Positions 9,708 through 18,525 of a stretch of 41,816 bases of DNA are shown here, in pieces (within the stretch, counting starts at the first letter, position 1; every line of letters starts with the position of its first letter). The notes below the pieces were generated by a model. The model ran no database searches and was not told the DNA's origin. It worked only from the letters and a program-made list of their open reading frames with translations. Both the position numbers and the translations under genes were made by a program. Source of the DNA: Chara braunii. Lineage: Eukaryota > Streptophyta > Charophyceae > Charales > Characeae. The DNA lies in contig BFEA01000129.1 of assembly GCA_003427395.1 (NCBI GenBank), positions 1,700,263 to 1,742,078 on the forward strand, written 5' to 3'.

Positions 9708-10600
9708 TCATGGCGACTGGTGTCCATCCTCATAGTAAGGACAGTCGTAGATCTGTCTCCGCCTACCCCCTACGAATTCCAATGTTTGGACACTCGAACG
9801 GTGATGCAAAACTTTTTGTAGAGTGTAGTCATTGCAGTTGTCCTTGTGTTCCAACGTGAATAATATGTCGTCACACAATCCGAAAAGGAAGTGAAGTTGG
9901 GCATACACCAAACAGTCAACCCTTTGATTCAACTCTTTTGCGAGCGAAGGATCTATTTTGAATCGTTCACGGAAGTGCTTGAGAGCACCAACGGACGAGG
10001 GGTCGCGGAAGTCTTCCCTCATAAGGAAGAAAACTCTCATTTGCTTACCACAAAGCTTGGCGGCCGTGAAAAGAGTCAGCACAGGGGTGCCACGGTTGAA
10101 CAGACGAACTCGGCCATGGTAGTCTATGATCACAGGAAAACGCAACTGCGGCTTCCCGATGCAGTACCATGCGCAAAGTTTAGCATGCTGCTCGTCCATA
10201 CAACCCCACTCTTATTCGAAGCGCAGCGACTCCCAGTCATCTACCATATCCTCGACGTTCATCTTCTGCTCCTGACTGGATGAAACTTCCAAAAGTTGGA
10301 CTTCTTCTTACTCTTGTAGAGGTACCACATATTTGATTCTCTATCACGAACTATTATAGTTTGTCCATCAACAACACGTGTTTCGGGTGCAATGTAACCG
10401 TCGAGGCTGACCCCAGCTTCGATATGCAGATAATCGCTGTCAAGACTGAGCGTTTATTGTGCCCAAATGCATTTCTTCATGATGATAAGATCCGTGTCCA
10501 TATTGTCGATCGAAAAGGAATACTCGCTCACGTACGACGAGGTTTCGTAGGACGTTGTCTCATATACCACGTCGCACAATGGCGTGCGGTCGTCATGCAT
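9708..10600 (-). pseudogene. gene E, left copy, C-terminal frame open
   Basis: A paralogue of gene D. The start ATG at 10598-10600 follows one base after TTGTCCTGCAG, a 3' splice site also present on the right. The N-terminal part (DTDLIIMKK) meets a stop near 10454. The last 163 codons (10199-9708) are open, with LCAWYCIGKPQLRFPVIIDY, RGTPVLTLFTAAKL, MRVFFLMREDF, RVDCLVYAQLHFLF, FTLEHKDN and a final DCPYYEDGH. Shared D/E blocks are W(F/Y)(C)xGxP, VIIDYxGRxRxxNRG, VTLFTAxK, VDCLVxxQLxxLF and a terminal DCPYxxxGH. Function unknown; the terminal Cys/His motif may be half of a zinc site. Confidence 0.7.
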
Positions 10601-10612
10601 CCTGCAGGACAA

Positions 10613-10695
10613 GAAACCGGAATTAGTTCGCAGTTCACGTCTCGTCATTATCTTAGTGGAGTTCGTAGCTACCAAATCCGAATCAGTTCGCATTT
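10613..10695. repeat. two 22-bp palindromes between genes E and F
   Basis: Copies at 10613-10634 and 10674-10695. The second ends 2 bases before the stop codon of gene F. The first overlaps the polypyrimidine tract of the splice-acceptor-like site in front of gene E. Mirrors at 33938-33959 and 33878-33899. Confidence 0.8.
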
Positions 10696-10697
10696 AT

Positions 10698-13220
10698 CTA
10701 AACGGGCACGTCTGACGGACCGGAAAGACAGCCGTCCCCCAAGGCCACAAGCGTTTTCTCGCAAACGGATGTCGGTATTCCAAGGCCTGTCACGAATTTG
10801 CTCTCATCCGTCCCTTTGCAAAAAGGTCTTCTCCAAGAATAAGCCATGGTTTCGGCGCGTTCCCATTGTTCCTCGTCCGACGTGGAAAGTTTCCACCTCT
10901 TCGTCCAAGCGCCGGAGTACCTTTCGCGAAGATCGGACGAGTGACCTGTAGGCACCCACCACTGTATACGTAAACAACCGAAATGCGGTGAGGAACGGTC
11001 GTCCACAACCTCAGACTGTGCTCTGCCAACCCAGAACGGGACACCTTGAGACAGTTCCTCATCAGGCGGCCTAACAATCAGAAAATCACCTTTGTTTATA
11101 TGGCGCCGAGGGTCGAAGTCCAATTTTGGACGGCCCGCCCTCGGTCCTACATATATAAGCGAAGCATCTGGCGAAGGAGGATCAGCTTCTTGAACTTCGT
11201 CCACAGTTTCGACTAATTGTGGCCAGAAGGCGTGAGGATAGATCTCCGGCTCGTCCGCCCGGAAGACATCCTTTTCCTCACCCTCTTCCGTCTCTTTCTT
11301 CTTTTGCTTTTGGATCATATCGTCCGCCTCGACGAAGATGGCTTTCCAGTAAGACAAAGCATCCTCCCGCTTGTCGACCTCCTCCTTCCTATATGTCTGC
11401 CACATGTGTCTATGCTGTTCGAGGACGTCCACAAATTTTTGGACACTGTCACGAGCCATCCGAAAACCGTCTTTAACGACACAGGGAATGACACATGGCT
11501 GTGGAGGGGAGGTAGGGCATGCATACTGGCCATCGACAACCGGGAACCAGTGAACTGGTCTGCCTTCCGGCATCCATTCTGCATCAGTACAGTACTTCTT
11601 GTACACCATGACAGGACTGCCGTCACGCATGAAGAATTTGAAGAGGTGCGGTTTCGATACGCCGAGGATGGTTCTATCGACGTATCGATCCACTACCCGG
11701 CGCCAATCGGCAATGTGATCGAGCTCAATGCACTTCGGCGGTATCTTGTGCGACGACTCGATAAGCGAGAACAACTGCTTCATGGTGTAAGCATCGTTGT
11801 CCTTCAGTTTTTTCGAGAAAATACTAAAAGCCGCGTCTATGTCGGTATGCGTGTGACCAACGAGCATGAACCCCACTTCGACATCTTCGAAAATCCCGAA
11901 TTTCACCAGAAGAGAGGCTAAACACATAAGGTATTGGTTTTTGTTTTCCCTCCAGCAATTGTCTGCCTGGATGCGAAGTTGGCGTGGCCATTTCTGTCCC
12001 GACGCCTGCAACTCACATAGAGTCCGCATAACGCACGTCATGGTGTCATCGGAACTGCGGTCAGGTTCGTTTTCATCATCATGTCGTGTCGATGATCCTT
12101 GGAGTAATTATACATGCCGATGTGAGGAATGGTTGTCTTTTTCTGATCCATTCCATCCACTATAAGGCAGAGGTATTCCGCGGGGTTCAAAATGGAACGA
12201 AGTTTCCAGTCAGCGTAATCCGCACGGTGAGCGACCTGATCTAGTTGGTGTTTGCGGTGCTTTTCATCGAAATCCCTACGGTCACGAAGGAGGAAGGCGT
12301 TGTCTCTGGCCTGTGTAAGGCGGACGCACTCGCCACACTTTGTGAACGAGTTGGACTTGGCAAGGTCGGCATGCCACAAGTACTTCCTCCATATGGAGTA
12401 GAAGACTTGCTCCGAAACGACGGTCTGACCCGCCGCTTCCAAGTTCGCCTTAATAGACTCGTATACAAGGAGCTTCGTGAAATAAGCAGGGAGCCTAACT
12501 TTGGGTGGTTGTGAGGTCCCCCTCACAATCATTTCGTTAGGCATAGCATCTCCATGTTCTTCTATGAATCTTGTCACACGAGCCAGCATGCTCACATACT
12601 CCGGTCTCGGGTTCAACAATCCCCATCGACCATGACGGCCACGGACGACCCCGTCCGACTTGCACTTGCTATAACGACGAAATGTGTTTCGACATATCCC
12701 TATTATTTTGCACCTACCGGCGATGCACACACGGCGTTTGCACTGCACTAGTTGGACTCTTTCCAGACCGCCGTTGAGGATAGTGAAATTGTCGAGGGTT
12801 TGCATCCACCACTCGATCCTCCTTTCGAGGGACATTTCGTAATAGGCTTCGCGCACCGGTTTGATATCGTTAATGGTCAAGATCCTTGTTCTTACAACAT
12901 TTGTACGTCGGGACGAGCGCAATGTTAGTTTCATTCAATCGACTTTTGGCCCTCTTCGAATGCTCTGACCTTCTAACCAGCCTATTTTTTCGATTATATC
13001 TTCTCCTTTCTCCAGGTAGGGGATGGGACAAAACTTGAAGGACTGCTTCGGGAGTACCAGGTTGGCTTTTGGTCGGGGACCTATGCGCTGCAGCTAGGAA
13101 TTTCGATCTGTCCGTGGGAGCAGTTCTCGGCAAATCAGATTCTGAGGATTCCGATGAACTGTAGAAATCTGTGTTTACAAAACCAGTCTGCCAATTTTCC
13201 ATTGCACCCGTCGCTATCAT
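10698..13220 (-). pseudogene. gene F, DUF7869-type putative transposase, left copy
   Basis: Order of blocks: an N-terminal motif KCCKNK; a helical region (REAYYEMSLERRIEWWM) and an LGIS-like site (IIGICRNTFRR); then the RNase H-like core VDGMDQKKTTIPH (Asp at residue 260 of the 12038-12934 frame), QADNCWRENKNQ (Asp 27 of the 10698-12041 frame) and VGHTHTDIDAAFS; then a C-terminal barrel-like segment (GDFLIVRPPDE, PFWVGRAQ, IQWWVP). The order MDQ..H, DNC.ENKN, GHTH.D.D is typical of the DUF7869 family, whose core looks like a DDE transposase; that activity is inferred. Relative to the right arm, 64 bases are missing near 12050 and 8 near 12895, each shifting the frame. The catalytic motifs themselves are intact. 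Confidence 0.8.
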
Positions 13221-13239
13221 CGACGGAGAGCCAACTATT

Positions 13240-13816
13240 CCGGCTTCACATGCAATTCTCTTACCTATCTTCGCACTTCCACACGCAAGTACCGGTCCCT
13301 ATCATACCCGTTTCTACCAAATGCACGGCACTGTTCCCGATAAGATCCGTTTCTATCGGGCGTACCGCAGAAGTCTGTGTCCACCAACGACCGACTGCAG
13401 TCACATACTAGGGGTTGGGTAACTTCAATGCTTACTGACAGTCTACCCGTTGTTCGCACGAGATCTGATCCAGTCGTTTCGGAGGACACACCACAGAAAT
13501 CTATGTCCATGAACATCCACCCACCGGAAAACGTCTCGACATCCCGAACACCCTCACTACCGGGGATTAGCGCTGTAGATACGTGCTGACCGTCGGGAAC
13601 GTCAATAAAGCGAACAAAACGACGCCGGGCGGACGTCGTAGATGAGCCTGAAAGATTCGTCGGGGTCAACATCGAGAACTCCCTTTTCAAACCGCAATGC
13701 CGATCAGAGGGAGCTTCCGGGCTGCTGTCACAAGAACTACGTTCTTGAACATTGTCTTCTCCGTGTTGTCGTGACGGTGGCGGTGGCGTGACACAGTGGA
13801 CGGATTGGACAGCCAT
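13240..13816 (-). pseudogene. N-terminal region of gene F, left copy
   Basis: An open frame of 183 codons from MAVQSVHCVTPPPPS. It is disordered, Ser/Pro/Thr-rich at first, then has degenerate repeats built on a DxDFCG motif (WMFMDIDFCGVS, SLVDTDFCGTPD). The same motif reappears as FVNTDFYSSSES at the start of the next frame (12870-13220), so the two frames are most likely one protein broken by an indel. A GATAG/GTAAGAG string at the junction also resembles a splice donor, so an intron is possible. A 3' splice site TTTTCTTGTTGTACAG lies 24 bases upstream of the ATG. Confidence 0.6.
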
Positions 13817-13891
13817 TTGAAGAGACGATTCACACGGAAACTGTACAACAAGAAAATCACGTCAACGTATGACGAGGTCAGGGAAATAAAC

Positions 13892-14777
13892 AAGAGGGAG
13901 CAAACTCACATTTCAAACATTTATCACAAAACAGTGGAACAACAACATTTGAATCCATATCGTTTTATCAGACCCTGATGTGAGGCTCAAGTGGTATCTC
14001 ATGTCCGACTCCTCACCCACTCGTTCAGTGTGCAAGTGGTTTGGATATGTCCGAGTAAACTCGCATTTTTTCAGGCGAGAGTACAAATGCGAGCTGATTC
14101 GGTCTTATTCAACGTACAGTAAGAAATTAAGTTCATGGTCGGAACAAGAGCGAACACAAGTGCGAGTCGATTCGATATTATCCACTAAAAAACAGCAAGA
14201 AATTTCAAGTGCCAAGAAATTCGCACTTCAGAGGAACATTTCGATTACGCCGTGCAATAAGAAATTGCCTTCGTGGTTGGTTCAGTGGCGAGTTAACTCG
14301 CAAATACAAAAGGACTTCATTCTTTTGGGCCGAGAAGAGACGCGAATTATTGACTAAAGAGGAACAAATTTAGGGGGATGGATGGTTGAAGAGCGAATAA
14401 ATTCGCACTTGCATACGAGCATTTCCATTATCGAACTGGGGTTTCTGGACTAAAGAGTCACAAATTTGGGGGGATGGTTGGTTGAAGAGCGAATAAATTC
14501 GCATTTGCAGATGGACATTTCCACTATGAAACTTGGACTTTTGGACTATAGAGTAAGAAATTTAGGGGGATGGTTGATTGAAGAGCGAATAAATTCGCAC
14601 TTGCAAACGGGCATTTTCATTACGAAACTGGGGGTACAAGTGCGAGTTCATTCTGACCTATGGACTAAACAGTGACAAATTAAGGGGTTGGTTGGTTCAA
14701 GAGCGAATGAATTCGCACTTGTAAACGACCATTTCCGTTACGAAACTGCGGGTACAAGTGCAAGTTGTTTCCGGCTT
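13892..14777. repeat. palindrome array, F side of the divergent region
   Basis: Twelve palindromes start at 13892, 14047, 14085, 14158, 14207, 14284, 14389, 14485, 14581, 14638, 14699 and 14756. From 14389 they sit in tandem units of 96, 96 and 118 bp, each with GGGGGATGGTTG or a variant, then GAAGAGCGAATAAATTCGCA. The layout recalls iterons. The array lies just upstream of gene F. Mirror array at 29770-30606. Confidence 0.9.
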
Positions 14778-14799
14778 GTTCTGCGTGTAGTACGAGCCA

Positions 14800-16400
14800 C
14801 AGATCGTCGCAAGAGAGAAATAGGGAAAGATGGTGTGCTATTTTTTAAGATGGAGAAAGATTGCGAAGCGATGGGCAGACGGCGCATCGATGAAAATACA
14901 TGGAGAGAGATGGCGCACCGAATGAGAGAGATGGCGCACCAAGAGAGATGGATGGAGTCACAGTCTTCCCCCGAATACAACGCCCGATCATTACAGCTGA
15001 ATTCGGGTCAGCTTTCAGTCTAAAGACAACTATAATGAAAGTGCGTTGTATATTCCGGGGACGAAGGTGGATGACGCAGGAAGGGAAAGAGATAGCGAAC
15101 TTATTGGGAGGTGTGCCGCAGCGATAGAGAGAGATTGCGCACCGATGGAGAAATATGGCGCAGCAATGGAGATAGCAGGCACAACGATGGTTAGCGATAG
15201 CACAGCAATGGAGAAAGATGGCGCACCGAAGCAGATAGATGACGATGGAGATAGATTAGGAAAGATAGCGCAGCGATGGAGATAGATNAGAAAGATGGCG
15301 CACCGAAGCAGATAGATGACGATGGAGATAGATTAGGAAAGATAGCGCAGCGATGGAGATAGATGACGAAGGAGATAGATTAGGAAAGATTGCGCACTGA
15401 AGGAGATGGATGACGAAGGGGATAGATTAGGAAAGATACCGCAGCGATGGGGATAGATGACGAAAGGTCGGTAGAGATCGCGCATCGGTGGAGAGAGATG
15501 GAGAGATGACGCACAACAATGGTTAGCGATGCCGCAGCGATGGAGAGAGAAGGCACAACGATGACCAAGATTTGTTATTGCACAACGTTAGTTCCATCGA
15601 GTTAAACCTTCATTAAGCATACCTGTCACCTGTTTCGTGCGATTCCACAGTGATGGGCGGTTGCACCGACGACGGCCTGAAACAACAATACAATGGCGAT
15701 GGCGGGATCGCGCACGGGTAATGGAGAGCCTCTGGGATAAGGATGGAGGTTGCCCGGTTGTCGAGAGAGATCTCGCAGTGATGGAGTGAGATGGAGAGTG
15801 AATACTCAACGATGGAGGGAGATCGTGCAGCGATGGAGAGAGAAATCGCGCAGCGCTGCGGTGGGATAACACTGGCCAGGGCTTCGATAGTGATGGCCAG
15901 CGCTGCGGTGGAGAGCGATGGCGCACTGGTGGAGAGCGATGGCGCGGCGATGGAACGCATTACAATGCAGCGATAGCGATAGCGATAGCAGCGATGGAAC
16001 AGCGATAGCGATTGCGCAGCGATGGCGCACCGGTGGAGAGCGATGGCGCAGCGATGGAACAGTGATAGCGATGGCGGAGCGATGGAACAGCGATAGCGAT
16101 GGCAGCGACAACGATGGCACACCGATTGAGAGATGGCTCAGCGATGGAACCAACGTTGCGATGGCAGCTATGGTACCAGCGTTGCGATGGCGCAGTGATG
16201 GCCAGCGCTGCGATGAGAGCGATGGCGATTGTTAGCGCAGCGATGGTCAGGCGAGCGAGACGGCTGCGATGGGGGATGTAGCTTTGCGTCGCGATGGCGA
16301 TGAGCTAAGCGCATCGATGGCGATGGTGCATGGCGAGCGTTGGCGATGGTGATGAGCTAAGCGCATTGATAACGATGGTGCATGGCTAAGCGCATCGATA
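14800..16400. repeat. minisatellite of GATGGCGCAGCGATGG-type units
   Basis: Long array of short degenerate units (GATGGCGCAGCGATGGA, GATAGATTAGGAAAGATAGC, GCGATAGCGATAGC). At least two 47-76 base higher-order repeats are visible around 15210-15440. Its open frames on both strands are products of the repeat and are not called as genes. The right-arm equivalent contains the 245-base N gap, so its length there is unknown. Confidence 0.85.
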
Positions 16401-16801
16401 TTGAACGCCGTTGACATTTGCAAAATGTTCGAATGACAGCGACACCGGTGTTTTTTACCTCGGCGCACAACGAATCGCCGCGCCTCGGCGGGAAATAAAC
16501 CGTTGCCTGGCCTCGACGTGCAACGAACCGCCTCGGCGCACAACGAATCGCTGCACCTTATAGATTCTTGCGCCTGACCTCGTGCGTCGAATCATGCCGA
16601 TCGACGGTTCAGATTACAACTACGAAAATGACATTGCCTGCCCCTTGTTTTTCGGAACTGTCACATCATTGCACGCCGGAGTAGACGGAGATTTTGGGGC
16701 CACTAGCATAACAGTGGCTCCGTTCATCTGCGCGGTTGAAAATTGTTGATCGACGGCGCACAATTTCCGGTACCCCTTACCGTTTATAGGCCCTGGCGCT
16801 C

Positions 16802-16912
16802 TATGGGCCCAGGGGTGCGATACGCGAATCGATTCGGCCCCACCTTGATGGCGTTTTATGGGCCCAGGGGTGCGATATGCGAATCGATTCGGCCCCACGT
16901 TGATCCCGACCC
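16802..16912. repeat. 55-bp tandem duplication
   Basis: ATGGGCCCAGGGGTGCGATA at 16803 recurs at 16858, followed in each by CGAATCGATTCGGCCCCAC. The palindromic GAATCGATTC and GGGCCC strings are part of the unit. The right arm has a single diverged unit near 28060-28115. Confidence 0.85.
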
Positions 16913-16929
16913 GAGGCCTGCTGCAACAA

Positions 16930-16941
16930 AGTATAAAAGGC
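16930..16941 (+). promoter_or_regulatory. candidate TATA box (AGTATAAAAGGC)
   Basis: A good TATA-box match pointing towards the ParB-like gene, 1.6 kb upstream of it. Possible splice signals follow (GAAGGTAAAATC at 17198; CTGTACCTGCAG at 17271; TTTTTTCTCCAG at 17334), so a 5' leader intron is conceivable. The right-arm mirror reads TATTAAAG and is weaker. No transcript evidence. Confidence 0.3.
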
Positions 16942-17597
16942 GTTGCATCCCTCGAGTTATCCCTTTTGTTGGCGCTCCACAGATCAAGTCGCGCTATCGC
17001 TTCCGCGCGCATTCTGATATTTGGTCTTCAGCCCCCCCCACCTTCCGCCATAGCCCGCTCACTCTTCGCTCTTCGCTCCGTCCGCAGTTGCCACATTGTG
17101 TTCGGTTCGCTCTTCGCTCCTCGGTCTTCGCTCTTCCTAGCTCGATATCCCTCCACCATAGCTGGTTCGGTGGTTGGTCGCTCGCTCAACGCACGACGAA
17201 GGTAAAATCATATAACTTGAGTTGTCCTATTCTGTGTCCGACGTCCGAACACATTCCCAGATGCCCTGTCTGTACCTGCAGGATATAACGCCGCAGCCGC
17301 GTTCTGTTGAACCCCGAATCAATTCCCGGTTTTGTTTTTTCTCCAGTGGACGTGCTCTGATCTCTTTTCTCCACCCTCCACCTCCGTCCGCCATAGCCGA
17401 TCCGCGTTCCGCAGCTTGATTTCCTTTCGCCATAGCCACGATAACGTTCGTATAAAGCTGCTCGATCCCCTTCGCAACTTGCAGTCGTCGTTGCGCATGG
17501 CGAACCCCGAATCAATACCTAGTTTGTACACTGAACACCAAATCAATTCCCGATTTTCGCTCACCTGTCCCTTGTGAGGTCGCCGACCTGATATTTA

Positions 17598-17599
17598 TG

Positions 17600-17636
<37 letters not shown>

Positions 17637-17662
17637 GTATATATATATGTGTGTGTGTGTAT
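17598..17662. repeat. (TA)n/(TG)n microsatellite
   Basis: Alternating TA with interspersed TG. The mirror tract at 27346-27426 is longer and purer. Confidence 0.95.
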
Positions 17663-17687
17663 AGATTCATACATATGTAGAGAGATA

Positions 17688-18440
17688 TATTGCGAGTCAG
17701 TTCGCAGTTTGCGACGTACAATGTTCGAGGAGTGACAACTGCGAGGTTATTCGCAGTTCTTTATTTCCACAAATGCGAGTAAGTTCGCACTTTTTGAGCA
17801 ACACTGCTGGAGTGTTGACAACCCAACCCGTGCGGCTTTCAGGTCTTCAGTTCCACAATTCCGAGTTAGTTCGTACTTTCCCCTAGTGCTGCGCATCGCC
17901 ATTATTGTCTTGTCTACAAAACTGCGAGTTAGTTCGCACTTGTCGAAACCCTTCGCAATTGTCGATAAACCAGGACTTCAGTTTCACAATTCGGAGTCAG
18001 TTTGTACTTTTCCGTTGTACTTCGGGTTGCAATTGTCGTCCTGTCAGCAGAACTGCGAGTTAGTTCTCACTTGTCGATTCGCACTTGTCGATAAACCACA
18101 TCTTACTCGTTTCGTGCGTCTTTCAGGTCTTCAGTTCCACAATTCCGAGTTAGTTCGCACTTTCCCCTAGTGCAGCGGGTTGCCATTGTTGTCTTGTCTG
18201 CAGAACTGCAAGTTAGTTCGCACTTGTCGACACCCTTCGCACTTGTCGATAAACCACATCTTACTCGTTTCGAGGGCATCTAGTTGGGTCGCAATCTTTC
18301 CGAACAGTTATCGTCTTTCCTCCGAACTTCTGTCTTTCCTATCCTTCACCCGATTGTTGTGACTTCGTGTGCATTTCGAACACCTATCTCTTACGTCCTT
18401 TTCGTCCTCCATTTCGTTAAGTCCGAGTTAGTTCGCACTT
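17688..18440. repeat. palindrome array upstream of the ParB-like gene
   Basis: Ten palindromes start at 17688, 17737, 17771, 17857, 17920, 17988, 18051, 18141, 18204 and 18419. Most are of a GCGAGTTAGTTCGC subtype that differs from the F-side array. Six of them lie in three tandem units (from 17840, 17971 and 18124), each holding two palindromes, CAGTTYCACAATTC and GTCGATAAACCA. The last copy ends 85 bases before the conserved ATG. Mirror array at 26753-27345. Confidence 0.9.
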
Positions 18441-18525
18441 CGCTTCTATAGTGGTCTGGGGTTGGGCGTATTAGTCATCCGAGTTGGTCTGAGGTTGGGC
18501 GTGCTATTCAATGGGTGGGAATAGA

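Noticed and set aside
11217-11921. 234-codon plus-strand frame opposite gene F
   Set aside because: It is antisense to the strongly recognised DUF7869-type frame. Its conservation between arms follows from that gene.
14800-16400. Several open frames of 60-170 codons on both strands
   Set aside because: They arise from short GATGGCGCAGC-type units that are open in most frames; the peptides repeat with the DNA and match nothing.
17512-17721. Frame with Ile/Tyr/His repeats at the TA microsatellite
   Set aside because: Direct translation of the dinucleotide repeat.
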